Counted from the first letter of the stretch, positions 11,868-25,500 are shown. The stretch is 64,000 nt of DNA from Lactarius indigo (GCA_025766275.1 JAFKAC010000007.1:2333823-2397822), one strand, 5' to 3'. The notes: generated by a model from the letters alone, not told the origin. Made by a program: numbers and translations.

Positions 11868-14800
11868 ATGAGGATGAGCTCCGTCTCAGTACGGGCTGGT
11901 CTCTTCCTGTCCCTGCTTTCCTCTGCCTTTTTTTGTCGTAGTTCTTCTCCACCAGGCAACGTCTCTCCGCACCTCCTGACCTTCCCCACCATTCCTCCTC
12001 GAACTCATGTACGGCCCCTCACAACGATTACCTCACGACTAATGCCACATCTCCTTTTGCAGAGAAGCAATTTCATTAGAAGAACCTGATGCATTCTTCC
12101 CACTCTTGGATGCCTTGACCAGCCCTGACGCGTTTCCGGCCAAGGACAAGTTCTCACCAGAGGCCCGGCAGCAGCTCGCATTACAGACCGCACTCTCTGC
12201 CGGCTACTTGTCCAAATCAGGCGCTGTAGAAGTTGTTCAAGCCTAGCTCGTCCTGCACGCCGCAAATCCAAAAATCGTCGCCTTTTACGAACATTATTCG
12301 GACAATGCGAGAAAGACCCTGAATGAGGCAGTTGCGGATGCAGAATCGTGTGGCTCGTGGGTGGGCTGGTATGGAGAGGTCGTCTGCGACGTGGAAAGGC
12401 TCGTACACCTTATGGGCTCGGACACCCTCAATCCTGCGGGGCCCCCATGTCTCCGTGAGTCGTCGACCTCTCTCCAGGTTTCCGCTCTTGCGGTGCTCAC
12501 GTTGCAGCACCAGCGAACCATTTCCGAAGCCCCACACGCTCGCTTTCGATTACATATATCCCACACCCGATCAGGCTCTAAGTAGTCCACCGCACACTAC
12601 CGTCCTCTATGCCTCTTTCCAATCTACCAATTTCCGACAGCTCCGCTCACACCTCCTACGGTTGTCCAGTGGTCTCACGCCGAGAATCCAATACATCTTA
12701 AGACCCGTCCCTCCTGATGGCATATTAAGGGAAAGGGGCTACCTCTCTGGCTACGGCGTCACGCTGGACTTGAAAAAGATGGATTATCTCGCTCTCGACC
12801 TAGACGGTCCCACAGCAGAAGTACTTTTTGGTGTCGTTCTCCCTTACGACTTTCTTCTGACGCTGAACGGCACTAGACCTCACATCGGAAGACGCCCAGA
12901 CAGTATATGCCAATGATGCAGAAGGCGATTTAGATAGCGTCCTCCTTCTAGAACAACACCCTCTCAACACGACCTCGGAGGTCGGTGAGCCTCTAACAAA
13001 AGACAAGATAGCTCGTAAGCATCCCGCTATTTCCCCTTTCGCGATCCGTCCCGTCCTGCTGACCTTTTCGTGCAAGAGATTGGTATTCTTGCTACTCGGC
13101 TGGTTTCCGAATCACCGACCCACACTCCAGACATTAAAACACCTGGTCCATGACTTCCCAAGATGCGCGACTTCTCTCGCCCGACGCATTGTGCCACAGT
13201 CCGGCCTCCTAGAAGAAGTCTCTTCGAATTCTTACAAAATTTGCCCCGGCGTGAGCGCGATCTGGTTGAACGGGGCGCCGGTTTCCCCAGACGGGATGAA
13301 CCCGTACAGGTAATGTCCTATGCTTCCCCTCTTTTCGCTGTTCCTTACATCCGACTGATGTCACTCACAACCTCCGGAAGCCTTCTTCGTCTAGTACGCA
13401 AGGAAAGAGACTTTATGCTCTCCTTGACGTCCCTTGGCCTCCTACCCGGAGAAGCGTTTGACCTTGTCATCCATACCTCTTTTGGTACTTCTTCACCGAG
13501 AGCCGACGCCACAGATGGCCTTTTCGATTCCAGCGACCGTAAGGAAGATGGCTCTTATCTTCTGATAGAGTGAGAAAGATAGCCGGTGAGTGGCCTAGTT
13601 CTTACTATGCCTAGCCTTCTCACTCGCGCACAGCTACGCACGTTGGCAGCCATCCTTATATGCAGTAAGTCTACCTTTTGCGTTCGTTTTTGCGCGCCAT
13701 TGACTGAACCAAGCTCTTGCACCCGATGTATCCAGGTCAAGCGCCCACCGTCCGTCGCAACATGTTCAACGTCGTCTTCGTGTTCGACCTGTCTCGACCA
13801 GCAAGCCTGCAATTCATTACGAACACGGTCTCGATGCTCATCGAGCGCTCCTACCCGATCCGCCTGGGTATTGTTCCCGTCGTTGAGACGGAAGAGGGCG
13901 CAAGGATGGCTAGGGTGTTCTACTACTTGACGGAAAACTACGGGCGTGTTGCGACTATGCGATTCTTCAGTGCTGTGCGTGGACCATACTTACGACCTTT
14001 ACCCTAACTCATTATTCTACGTCAGATTCTGGATCTGCAAGACAGGGGAGAGCCAGAATTGGACTGGTCCCACGTGCAGAGGCAATTTGACGCGCTCGCT
14101 GGTAGTGAGGAAATCAAAGGAGGAGGAGAGGCATTGTTATTCAATGTTTTGGCCGGCCGCACTTCCGAATTTTTCGAAGTGAGGATCAACAAGGCTCGCG
14201 CGTATGCACAACGGCTGGGTACAGATGCGGCCTCGTCACCCAACGGCCACACATTTATCAATGGTAAGTATTACGCGCTCGATGACGTACGTCCAGCCCC
14301 TGCCTCGTCTCCCAAGCTCTATCATATCTTCAATGGGGGCAGAACTTCCTTAACCTGCTGCAATCCAGTGTCGGACAGGCTCTTCAGTATTTCCAAGAGA
14401 AGGTCACCGTTTTGTTACTGCGCGCAGTTGGCATCTGACGAACTGTTTTTTGTTAGATCTACGCGGGTGCAATTACGGATGATCAGGCGGACGACATTGA
14501 GAATCATTTCTACGATTTGCCCACCACCATGAAGAGGCGCAATCGTCACATCGTCCCACTGGGCGTGGGCGTGCGCGTGATTACCCTCTCCGACTTGCAC
14601 AAGCAGACTGGACTGCACGTCTCTCCGGACGCATTTATATACCTTGGTGAGTCGGCCCCCAACCTCAGCTTCCTTGGCTGCTGACGATGTGTTGCAGCTT
14701 CTGAGCAGGTACCGCTGTCCGTCTACGTGGTCGCCGATCTTGATGCTGAAGATGGCCTGATTTCCTTACGAGACGCTCTCACATTCGCCGTAAGTCGTCG

Positions 14801-17800
14801 AATATACTCTGTTTTCGCGCCTAGTTTGATAGACTTCCAAAAAAGGACACTGGCTCTGCACGTTCACGTTTCACCTTCCTTCATAATCCCATCACCGAAC
14901 AGCGACCCGGGACGGCACATACATGTTTCCTCGCTATTGTCTCACCTTGTATCTAAGCCTCTCCTTTCCAAGGCTACCGCGTCACAGCTGCTTCAGGCCC
15001 TCGGCCCGCGTGACTACTCGGGATCTAGGCAGGACGGGCAGACCGTTCTGAGCATGGCTTCTCCGCTTGACGAGATCACCGGTGGTGTCGCCCTAGCAGA
15101 TGTCGACCAGGACGATTACCAGCGGTACATTCAGACGGGCAAATTGGTCGCGAAGATGGCAGGCCTCGCACCCGGCGCATCGGGACTGATCATAAACGGC
15201 CGAGTGATGTCCCTTCCACTTGTCTGTCCGCTTCCAGCTCCTGACATAATGTGCCCGTCCCGCTCTCACAGATAATCGGGCCTATCCCACCAGGAGAGTT
15301 CACCGCAGAGGATTACCGAATTCTTGAGGACTACGAGCTAGCGAAGCGCGTCCAGCCTGTGTTGAGCGCTCTCGGGGATATTGTCCTCGCTTTTGCGGGC
15401 TACGACCGGTGAGCCCCGGCACCGCGTTTCGAAACGCGTAGATACTCAGTTTTCTGAAACTGTTGATCACAGAGCGACCGCGGCTGACGTCGTGTCGATG
15501 ATATCTTCCGTCATGTCCACGTTACAAGTCGAGGATCCGACCCGATCGGGCATCTTCAACAAAGGCCCGGTGTCGCGCAATCAGAATTACAAGGTTATGG
15601 AAAGCCAATACACGTCTGTGATCCATCGCCCCTTCGCCGGGTCGACAGGCTAACTAACATTTTGATGGTTGCCGTCTACGATCAGTGCTTTTACCATCGG
15701 CGACAATACGACTGCATTGCATCGTTTCGTTGTCATCTTGGATCCTCTGAGCGAACAGGCACAAAAATACACAAGTCTCTTTGAGGTGCTTTTGGGTCTA
15801 TGAGGCACTTTCGCTTGCTTGCTCATACTGCCCTGCATAAAGTGGCTCTCGAATATTCCGACGGTTACGGTGGAGTTCCATCTCCAGCCGCCCGAGTACT
15901 CAGAGGTATGTCACCTGACCTGTGTTTGCTTATTCACGAATTTACCTCATCATCGCGCCACAGCTCCCGTTGAAACGTTTCTACCGCTACAATCTCATCC
16001 CTTCACTCACATTCGATGATAATGGGTAACACTGCATTAATTCCGAGCCTTTGTTCTTCTCTTAGACTATTTGCAGATATGAGGTTCCCGCGCAGGTATT
16101 GTTCCGTGACCTTCCGATCGAACCGATCTACACTCTCGGGCTGGATGAGCCGTCTTCGTGGGTCGTGCGCCCTCGTGAAGCGCTCTACGACCTGGATAAT
16201 ATCCAGCTTGGTGTCTTGTCTGGCGACGAGCGACAGCGCGGCGTGGAGGCCGTTTTCGAGCTCGACTATATCATCGTCGGCAGACACGCTCGCGAAAGGG
16301 GCACGAATTCTCCCCCGCGGGGCGTGCAGCTACAACTCGCAGGTCACCATGGCAAGCCGATCGATGACACCCTCGTCGTGGAGAACCTAGGCTACCTGCA
16401 GTTCAAGGCGACCCCGGGCGTATACCACCTCGAGATACGGGAGGGACGCGGGCGTGAGGTGTTCTGGCTAGAAAGCGCGGGGAATGAGGGATGGGTCAGT
16501 CCTCCTGTTGAGGAGGCGGACAACGAAGTTACGGTGACGAGCTTCGAGGGCCTGACGCTGTATCCGCGCCTAGCGCGTCTTCCAGGTCAGGAGTTTGTCG
16601 ATGTACTCGAGGACCCCGAAGAAGAAGAACGGCAGCCCAGCGGAATCGTCGATAGTATCGTTTCGCGGTGAGTCCCCACGTTTCGTCCCGTCAAGTGAGT
16701 CGAGCTGATACCTGGGTTAGCATTTCGTCGATGTTCAAGTCATCGGGAAGCAAGGCGGAGACAGGGCTGTCGACGCAAAGACACGCCGAGATTAACATTT
16801 TCACGGTGGCGTCGGGTTTATTGTACGAGGTAAAGTTAACGCAAAGACTAACTCATGCGGCCTGGAGCTCACGTATTTTCCAGAGATTCGCGTCGATCAT
16901 GATCCTAAGTGTTCTACGCAACACAGAGCACACAGAGAAGTTTTGGTTCATCAAGAACTTCCTGTCGCCATCCTTCCTGGTACGATTCCTATCCACTGTC
17001 TGATGGGGAGCAATCTAATCTTTTGCACAGGAATTTATCCCTCAATTCGCTCAGGAATACGGTTTCCAGTATGAGCTCGTCACGTACAAGTGGCCGACGT
17101 GGTTGAGACAACAACGCGAAAAGCAACGGATCATCTGGGCATACAAAATTCTCTTCCTCGACGTTCTATTCCCGATGGACCTCGACAAGGTGATCTTTGT
17201 CGACGCGGACCAGATTGTACGCGCAGACTTGAAGGAGCTGATTGACCTCGACTTGCACGGAGCACCTTATGGCTATACCCCGATGGGCGACGATAACGAG
17301 GAGATGGAGGGCTTCCGGTTCTGGAAAACGGGATATTGGGAGCAGTTCCTGCGAGGGCGTCCCTACCACATTAGGTGATGCCCTTTTTTGGAGGGGGCAG
17401 GGAGAGTGGCGGCCCTGCCCGGTTGGTGCTGATTACTGATTGGTTAGCCCCGCAGCGCACTGTATGTCGTGGACTTGGTTCGGTTCCGCCAGATGGCTGC
17501 CGGGGTACGTGGAATCCCTTCTCCTTGTTTTCGCCTTGTGAACACCACATTTCGCTCTCTAGGATATCCTGCGCAGTCATTATCAACAGCTTTCGGCCGA
17601 CCCCAATTCGCTTGCCAACCTTGATCAAGGTACGCTCATTTCATTCGTGAATTAATGTAAACTCACGATGACGTTCACGGCCTGTCACAGACCTTCCGAA
17701 CAACCCGCAAGGACACGTTCCTATAGTGAGTCCAAGACTATTTGACTACTGTTGGCGTCGCTTATGCGTTCAAAGTTCTCTCTACATGAAGACTGGCTAT

Positions 17801-18319
17801 GGGTAGGTTTCTTTCGTGTATTTCTAGTATGACGCTACTATAACACAAACTTTCCCTTAGTGCGAAACGTGGTGTGAGTCGAGAGCGAGTTTGCGGCGAG
17901 TTAGAGACCCCATGCTAACAGTCGCTTAGGTAGCAAGGACAGACTAGATCGTGCCAAGACCATCGATCTCTGCCAAAATCCTCTAACGGTTCGCACTCCC
18001 CTTCCCCTCCTTCAAAGAGCCTGTTCAGCTATTAATCCCGCCTCTACACCTATAGAAAGAACCGAAGCTCGCGCGGGCCCGTCAGATCCCTGAATGGGAG
18101 CTGTACGATACCGAGATTGCACGCTTCACACGGAGACTGGCGAACGAGGGTCGCATTCACGCGAGCGCCGCCGCTGCGGACGTGAACGAGCTCGCCAAGG
18201 CTGGGGCCATCCCTGTCCCCGTTCCCGCAGAAGAGACAATGGAGGGCCATATTGCGAGCGAGGAGGAAGGCGCGGACAAGAGCAAAGTGCCCGCTGGACC
18301 CATCCGGGATGAGCTGTAG
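11868..18319 (+). CDS. UGGT: UDP-glucose:glycoprotein glucosyltransferase (UGGT)
   Basis: ER-lumen folding sensor that re-glucosylates misfolded N-glycoproteins. The ATG at 11868 opens a signal-peptide-like segment ([14 protein letters not shown]). Thioredoxin-like and beta-sandwich regions follow ([60 protein letters not shown]). The C-terminal GT24 catalytic domain starts near 16,880 with [14 protein letters not shown]. It has the metal-binding DxD in FVDADQIV (17,201-17,209), [15 protein letters not shown] and [13 protein letters not shown]. The end is RDEL, an ER-retrieval signal of the HDEL/KDEL type. More than fifteen short introns are needed. The catalytic half reads intact. The N-terminal half has in-frame stops at 11,977 (TGA) and 12,244 (TAG), plus +1 shifts near 11,965; 13,117; 13,568 and 14,905, so the copy may be non-functional or poorly sequenced. 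One junction near 12,820-12,877 is unresolved. Confidence 0.82.
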
Positions 18320-19872
18320 TCGCGACAGACAGCAGTTCTGAATATGGGACTTACTAGAGGAACTTGGATTGTTTTGCATTTAAAGTAGCTGGACGCATGC
18401 ACCAAATAGAGACAGTTTTACTAGACGTCATGGAGGCGACACCAATTTGCTGAAATTCTGTTCGCACAGTCAGATCCGAAATGAGAGCAGCAAGGAGTAT
18501 GCAAATTAAATTATCATGATGTTCGGGTACGTGGAATTTTGGATCACTGTCTGGGCTTAACCGGAGTAAAGCCTTGATAAAAGCGGTTCAATCTCAACGG
18601 AAAAACCATGATGTCTGTATCGCGAGCAAAAACCATAAGATCCTGTCTGGTGCAAAATGACCCGTTTCGTCCAGATATTCTACCTCACTCGTGACGCGTG
18701 ACGCGTGGCTTGGCGTCTTGCTTGATGTGCTTCATCCATGACCGGATGACCACGGGCCAGGTTTATTTTATTTTATTTTTTAAATCCATTTGTATTCCGG
18801 AGCGTACATCAGAGATACAGACCGCTTGCGGCGAGTACCACTACACTTGTGACAAGACGTAGACAAGGCAAGAGACGAGGTGCCCCGAATCGTAAATACA
18901 GAACCGAAACCAAGCAGGGAAAATCAAGGGTTCAGAAGGCCCCCGTAGGGGTCACGTACATAAGGTCCAAAGACGGGAATGATGGAGACGGAGAGAAACG
19001 TGAGAAAGTGTCTCCACGAGCCAGAATTCAGAGGACGTCTGTCGGATGATGAGTTATGTCTAGATCTAGATCTAGATTCTCGCTGCCATCTCAGATGGTA
19101 TCTTTAGGACGACCACCGCCGATATGACGCCCAACCCAGTGGGACCTGATTTTCCGGGGCTGTGGGATCTTGTCAGATTTTTCGTATTCGGAATCTACGA
19201 GAGCTGTGCTCCTTGTTGTGATAAGTAATATGCTTCAAGGATATGTGCGCTCAGACGAGGATATCCGCGAGACAGCGTGAGGAATTGAGAGCGCCGACCT
19301 AGACGAGGATATCAGTGATGCTGTCCGGGAGATTGAGAACGCCAACCGAATCCGGATGGACGGGAGGGAACTATAAGCATGGGGACTTTCCGTAGTAACC
19401 TTGAGCATCTCGATCCCGTTGTTGCAGAATCCGTAGGCACGGGGCAAGTACGCTGTCACGAGCACAACGCAGGTTTATGGCATTTGCGACGCGGGTTTAG
19501 AGTCGTGCCCAGGGGCCTGTGTATTTTTGCGGATGTCATGAGGGCATTATCATTATCACCTCAGTTCTCACGACCCGAGACTGATTTGCGCACCTGCTCC
19601 CTGCCCCCAAGAAGCGAATCGCACCTTGCGCACGTCGACCAAGTCCCCTGCACTGCTGCCGCCCCGATCCTGTTTCGACTTTTTAAATGGCGAACCACCG
19701 GGCGTGCCATTTCTTACTTGTTTGATGAGATTCGCATCTTCTGCGCGTCGACGGACTTTTCAATCGATTCGAGCTAGGGGCGAAGTGGCACTGTATAAAT
19801 ATAATCGGAGGTGAAGTAGTGAGCACGTGAGAGTAAGGCGGGAGGCGTACGGTACCTTACATTTCACCTGGC
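18320..19872. other. Long non-coding interval
   Basis: There are no convincing genes. It includes a short run of TCTAGA units near 19,062. It also includes two imperfect copies of a ~48-bp stretch (about 19,254-19,350, reading ACGAGGATATC... twice), which may be a remnant of an acidic repeat-coding sequence. Otherwise I see nothing. Confidence 0.35.
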
Positions 19873-20334
19873 CTAGCTTTTCTCGCCATCGAGCACGCGG
19901 CCGAACTTGCCCAGGTTCATCGTGCTCATATGTGTCGTAGCGAGAGTGTGATCAACATACCGCTTACAGTTGACCTGAGGGCCAGTGGCCATCGCCGTCG
20001 TCCACCCCTGCTCGCCGGGACGGGGTTCCACATGCGCTGGGGCTCGTTCTTCACCATGCACTCCTTCCACTCTGCCCGTGCCTCCTTGGATGGGTCATAT
20101 CCCACATCTAGTAGAAGCCAACCCAACGTTGTCGTGACATTTCAGCTCCTGCCCGGCAAACACAAAAAAAGGGGACGCACCAGTGTTGGCAGGCACCTCG
20201 TGCAGCTATTGTGTCTCTTCGTCCCTGTTCTTCCCTTTCCATCCCTAGCATGGTACCCACGCCTGGCGTTCGTCATCCCAGACTTTTTTGTCCTGCTGCT
20301 TCAGGTTGATGCCCTTCTCGCGCGCGAACAGTTG
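19873..20334 (-). pseudogene. RRS1: RRS1 ribosome-biogenesis pseudogene, C-terminal part
   Basis: Rrs1 is a nucleolar factor for 60S subunit and 5S RNP assembly. On the minus strand one reads LFAREKGINL, then KKVWDDERQAWVP, a stop, GWKGKNRDEETQ, another stop and LHEVPANTG. Further on come DPSKEARAEWKECMVKNEPQ in another frame and NLGKFGRVLDGEK. These match the order of the conserved RRS1 blocks (FA..KGI, K.VWDE....W, W..KGKN, WL.EVP, KNE..R..N, LGKFD..L.GEK). Stops and frame changes show it is dead. The reading breaks exactly where the Gypsy LTR begins and resumes beyond that element. Confidence 0.72.
20330..20334. repeat. Target-site duplication (left), AGTTG
   Basis: The five bases before the TG of the left LTR equal the five bases after the CA of the right LTR (28118-28122). 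This marks one integration event inside the RRS1 pseudogene. Confidence 0.9.
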
Positions 20335-20866
20335 TGTTACGATTTTTGGACTCATTCGTTTCTTTCTTCCATTTACTTCTCACCACTCACATTACGAGCC
20401 CTGTATGACTACGCGGACTATACGATTACCCGGTTCCTATCACGCGCTCTGCTTATCGTCGTTATCTTTCGATAAAGCTCGACATGTGCTAGTTTCCGTT
20501 TACTTTTCACTCACGCACGGACCCGCGTGATTTCCCTTTGTTCTCATTATGTCTCACCTTTGTTCTTCGATAAGGAACTACCCTTACGCCCATTCCACAG
20601 ACTCGACGTATTTAAACCTAGTGCTACCTAGCTTGTACGGTAGACTAGACTTCCTGTGTAATACTACACTCGTCTACGCAAAAGTCTCCCGACCCTCGAC
20701 CTCGCTAGACCTTCGAGTCTTAGCCTTCCTCTACAGTCCAAGTGACACGCGTCCTTGTGACTCTTGTGCACCATCTCTACTGAAGTCAAGCCTTTGAGCT
20801 CTGACTACCGAACGATTGACTGACTTAAGTACAGGTCGTACTTAACGCCCCTGTAGTGGCGTTACA
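20335..20866 (+). repeat. Gypsy-1 left LTR (532 bp)
   Basis: Begins TGTTACGATTTTTGG and ends GTGGCGTTACA. Contains TATTTAAACC as a TATA-like box. It matches the right copy at 27586-28117 by eye along its length. Confidence 0.92.
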
Positions 20867-20887
20867 TTAAGTCTAGTCTCCATCACC

Positions 20888-22531
20888 GTGGCTCTCACCA
20901 GCCGAAGCCGAACGCAATTCGTCAAGGAGTACCTGGAGCGACACCCCCACGACGACCTAAGACCATCCATCAAGGGAACCGCTCTTTGGAGAAACACCCC
21001 GCACGACGAAGGATATTACGTCTACGATCCCGATAAACTCTCGTACGAACCCATCGAATACATCGAAGATCAGCATATCTGGGCCTACATTGCCTACTCC
21101 GATACAAAGCATTCCTGGTATTCATACAAACCCGTCCCCGCGCATCTTGGACTAGGACCAGGAAAAGGACAAATCAGTGCCATCGACGCAGATTCAGACG
21201 TTGAAGAACCATCCTCTGAACCCGACCTAGACAACCCTACCCTCACACCAACCATCCAGCGACCAGTCGACTTCGCATCGTATGCCAACATGTCCACTAC
21301 CCAACTCTCCACCACCCTCACCTCCTCACAACCAACCGCAGGCTCCTCGACAGCGAATCCTGCAAGTAGTGGAGGACATCTTGTGGGAGGAAGTATGCCG
21401 ACAAGCGGAGGAGGCGCTGCGGGAAGCGCAGGAGGCCATCATGGAGGCGGTGCGCCTGGAGGTGGAGGCGGTGCGCCTGGAGGTGGAGGCGGTGCGCCTG
21501 GAGGCGGAGGCGGCGCGCCTGGAGGTGGAGGCGGCGGAGCAGTCGCTGGCCCTCCCCAACCAAACGGACGCCTCGGGGGAAACCCTCCACCAGAATTCAC
21601 GGGAGATCGGGAAACTAGCCGAGCCTTCCTCAACGCATTCGCCCTCTACCGAGGGATGAACCCAAATGTTCAGCAATTGACCCTCCCGTACTCGCGAGCC
21701 ATGACGCTCCTATCCTATATTAGAGGGCCACTCGTTGACGACTGGGTGGAAGAACAGATACAATGGTTGGCTGACCAGCTGGTAGGAGGCGTAGCCATGA
21801 ACTCCGAAAATCTCTGGAACACAATCGAAACGCGCTTTATCCAAGCGTATACCGATACGACACAACAACAAAAGGCCCGCCATGCCATCCAAAACCTGCG
21901 GATGGATAAAGAAGACATCGACACTTACATAGCCAAGTTCTCTAACCTGGCAAACAAAGCGGGGTACAACAAAGACGAGGCCACGACCCTAGAAATCTTC
22001 CAAAAGGGCCTCCCAAACGCACTGGTCATAAACGCAATCAAATTCCATCACCCCGTAGATTGGGACGACTGGAAGACGGCAGTCACACTCCAACAAGCGG
22101 AGTATCTCCTCCTTAAAGATAGGCTTACCAAGGGAAGAACGGACAAAAAGGGAGGAGCCTCCCGCGACCAGTGGCTAAACGCCCTCAACAAATCAAAAGA
22201 TCCAAATGCGATGGACGTCGGCCGAACTCGCGCTAGGGCAGCAATGACAGAAGACGAGAAGAAACAACTTCAGAAAGAAGGAAGATGTTTCAGATGCCGA
22301 GGACAGGGGCATATCTCTAGATTTTGTCCCCAGAAACCAGCGACTACGGCCAAAGTTGCAAGCACGAGCGAGCCCACCACCGCTACCATTTCAATGACCG
22401 CGTCACGCCCCCTCTCTAACGAGGAGCAAGCCGACGCCCAGGTAGCAGCCCTATTCGCCCAAACCCCCGAAGTGCGGGAACTTATGGTAGACAAACTCTT
22501 CGGACAAAAGAAGGATTTTCTGAATGCTTGA
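20888..22531 (+). CDS. Gypsy-1 Gag polyprotein
   Basis: Structural capsid/nucleocapsid protein, 547 codons as an open frame. The frame opens at a GTG; no clear ATG is present at the 5' end, so the start is uncertain. The N-terminal part is charged (YVYDPDKLSYEPIEY) and is followed by a Ser/Thr and Gly-rich linker. The linker holds four 7-residue APGGGGG repeats from a 21-bp minisatellite at about 21,451-21,540. The retrotransposon gag domain follows (FLNAFALYRGM, GPLVDDWVEEQIQWL, LWNTIETRFIQAY, TYIAKFSNLANKAGY). A CCHC zinc knuckle, CFRCRGQGHISRFC, lies near residue 465. It overlaps pol by a few bases with a change of frame. Confidence 0.88.
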   Translation: MALTSRSRTQFVKEYLERHPHDDLRPSIKGTALWRNTPHDEGYYVYDPDKLSYEPIEYIEDQHIWAYIAYSDTKHSWYSYKPVPAHLGLGPGKGQISAIDADSDVEEPSSEPDLDNPTLTPTIQRPVDFASYANMSTTQLSTTLTSSQPTAGSSTANPASSGGHLVGGSMPTSGGGAAGSAGGHHGGGAPGGGGGAPGGGGGAPGGGGGAPGGGGGGAVAGPPQPNGRLGGNPPPEFTGDRETSRAFLNAFALYRGMNPNVQQLTLPYSRAMTLLSYIRGPLVDDWVEEQIQWLADQLVGGVAMNSENLWNTIETRFIQAYTDTTQQQKARHAIQNLRMDKEDIDTYIAKFSNLANKAGYNKDEATTLEIFQKGLPNALVINAIKFHHPVDWDDWKTAVTLQQAEYLLLKDRLTKGRTDKKGGASRDQWLNALNKSKDPNAMDVGRTRARAAMTEDEKKQLQKEGRCFRCRGQGHISRFCPQKPATTAKVASTSEPTTATISMTASRPLSNEEQADAQVAALFAQTPEVRELMVDKLFGQKKDFLNA

Positions 22532-25500
22532 ACCCGGCGGCCTGGGCTAGAGCACTTAAACTTAACGTGTACAATAGCAGATTCCGATCCATGCGAATTC
22601 CAGTACTTTTCAAATCTGCACACGCGACGGCCGAACGAAACGTTTTGGTAGACTCAGGAGCAACCGATAACTTTATTAGCGCAAACCTCCTGAAGAGGCT
22701 TAAAATAGCCTGGCTACCTACAGAACGTTCCATCAAGATCTGGAACGTAGACGGAACTCATAATCAAGGAGGAGAGATCACATCCTTTACCGACCTCACT
22801 GTCAAAACCGGGGGAAAAACCCAGAATCTCCGATTCCTTATCACCGATCTAGGCAACGACGAAGTCATACTGGGATACCCCTGGTTCACGGCATTCGAGC
22901 CCAAATTCCACTGGCGCGACGCCACCCTAGACGAGGAATTCCAACCTGTAGTCATCACCAGCCTACATTTGTCCGACGAAGCCATGCCTCTCGAAGCAAC
23001 TATTAAGGCATTGGAGACGTATCAACTGGACGAATCAGCTTGGGAACAACTACAAGGAGAAGACGAACCTCACATTCGGTTGAGGAAAACGACGACAGCA
23101 TCCGAATTGGCACAACAAGAAGCAGCCAAAAAACCTCAGAAAACCTTCGAGGAAATGGTCCCGAAAGAATACCAAAGGCATCAGAAGGTCTTCAGCGAAG
23201 AAGCATCTCAACGCTTCCCACCTTCACGTCCATGGGATCACGCCATAGATCTAGTCCCGAATGCCCCGGAGACGATGGATTGCAAAGTATACCCACTCAC
23301 AATTCCAGAAAACGAAAAATTAACGGAATTCGTAACCGAACACCTGGAAAAGAAGTACATTCAGCCGTCCAAATCCCCTTACGCCTCCCCCTTCTTCTTC
23401 ATCAAAAAAAAGGATGGGAAACTACGCCCAGTACAGGACTACCGCCGCCTCAATGAATTAACCATAAAGAACCACTATCCCCTCCCCTTGATCCCCGAGC
23501 TTATCGACAAGATCCGAGGCGCAAGGCTTTATTCAAAACTCGATATCCGGTGGGGATACAATAACGTCCGAATCAAACAAGGGGACGAATGGAAGGCGGC
23601 GTTCAAAACAAATCAAGGATTATTCGAACCACGAGTCATGTTCTTCGGCCTCACAAACTCCCCCAGTACATTCCAGGCAATGATGGACACCATCTTTCGG
23701 GAATTGGTGCTAACGGGCGAGGTGATTGTCTACATGGATGACATTCTGATCGCGACCGCGGACAACCGCGCCCATCATAGGGCGGTACTGCATCAGGTCC
23801 TTGACCTCTGTGACAAAAACGATCTGTACATTAAACCAGAAAAATGCGTGTTCGAAGTCTACGAGGTCGAATATCTAGGACTAATCATCGGACACGGACG
23901 ATTACGGATGGACCCAGTGAAAGTCCAAGGCGTTCGAGAATGGAAGGCGCCAACATCCCTGAAAGAAGTACGGGCTTTCTTGGGATTCTGCAACTTTTAT
24001 CGACGATTCATACGGGGATTCTCTACGATAGCAAGACCCCTTCACGACCTCACAAAGAAAGACACCCCGTGGGAGTGGACGGAAAGCCGACAGAAAGCGT
24101 TCGATACCATCAAAGAACGAATCAGCTCGGAACCAGTCCTATTGTTCCCAAAACTGGATCAACCTTTCGAAATCGAAGTCGACGCTTCCGGGTACGCCTT
24201 AGGCGCAGTCTTGAATCAAAAAGGGGAAGACGATAAACTCCACCCCATAGCGTTCTATTCGGAATCCTTATCCGAAGCAGAACGAAATTACGACATCTAT
24301 GACAGAGAATTATTGGCGATCGTCAAGGCGCTACGGACCTGGCGAACATATCTCGTGGGATCCCCCCATCTAATAACCATCCACACAGATCATGCAAATC
24401 TACAGTATTGGAAGGAGCCCAGGAAGATCAATCGACGAGTGGCACGAGAATTCCAAGAACTGTCCGAGTACAATTTCATACTCAAACATATCTCGGGCAA
24501 AAAGAATACTCAAGCCGACTCATTATCGAGACGACCCGATTACGACGACGGCACTAATGATAACGACCACGTGACGGTGCTACCAGAAGAGGTCTTCCTC
24601 AAAATAACCCACACGTCCATGCACGATATGGACATATGGACGCAAATCACACAAAATATGGATGAAGCAACTCTCCTCCCATGGATCGAACCGCACAACT
24701 TGAAAAAACACGACGGGCTGTGGTGGAAGAATGACGCTCTCGTTGTTGTGGGAAACAACGATCTTAAACGGGGAGTAATCACCTTTTTCCACGATACTCT
24801 GAGCGCCGGACACCCAGGAATCGCAAACACCCTGGAGTTGGTACGACACGATTTCTGGTGGCCTAACATGCGCAAAGACGTGGAGGCCTACGTCAAGGGA
24901 TGCGCGATATGCCAAAGCAATAAGATTAACCCCCACCGACAAAAACCACGCTTATTCCCCATCACTACAGAATCAGGGGCCGAGCCGTTCGAGGTGGTAG
25001 CCATGGACTTCATAGTCAAACTCCCATCGTCAGGAGGGTTCGACTCAATCCTCACCATCACGGACCATGACTGCTCGAAAGCGGCAATATTCATACCGTG
25101 CAATGAAACCATAACATCAGAAGGAGTGGCCAAACTCTATTTGCAACACGTGTATCCCCATTACGGCCTACCCCGAAAAATTATATCCGATCGGGACCCC
25201 AGATTCGCATCAACATTCATGCGACAGCTATGTCAAACCCTAGGGATACGACAGAATATATCCTCTGCATACCACCCACAGACGGATGGCCAATCTGAAC
25301 GCACCAACCAGTGGCTAGAACAATACCTACGGCATTGGTGCAACGTGCAACAAGACAATTGGGCAGAACTCCTACCGATGGCCCAATTTGCCCACAACTC
25401 CTGGAAGAACACCACAACCAAACACTCCCCCTTTTCGCTCATCATGGGATGGGAACCACGAACCATATGGACGCCCAAACCATCGAGTAATCCCACGGTA

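Noticed and set aside
18849..19049. Basic 66-codon frame reading RRRQGKRRGAPNRKYR
   Set aside because: Short, isolated and without family resemblance or gene context.
20549..20797. 82-codon frame repeated at 27800-28048
   Set aside because: It lies within the two identical Gypsy-1 LTRs.
22501..22535. A classic -1 slippery heptamer at the gag-pol junction
   Set aside because: The frame change is -1, but no X XXY YYZ heptamer in the gag frame is present in the short overlap.
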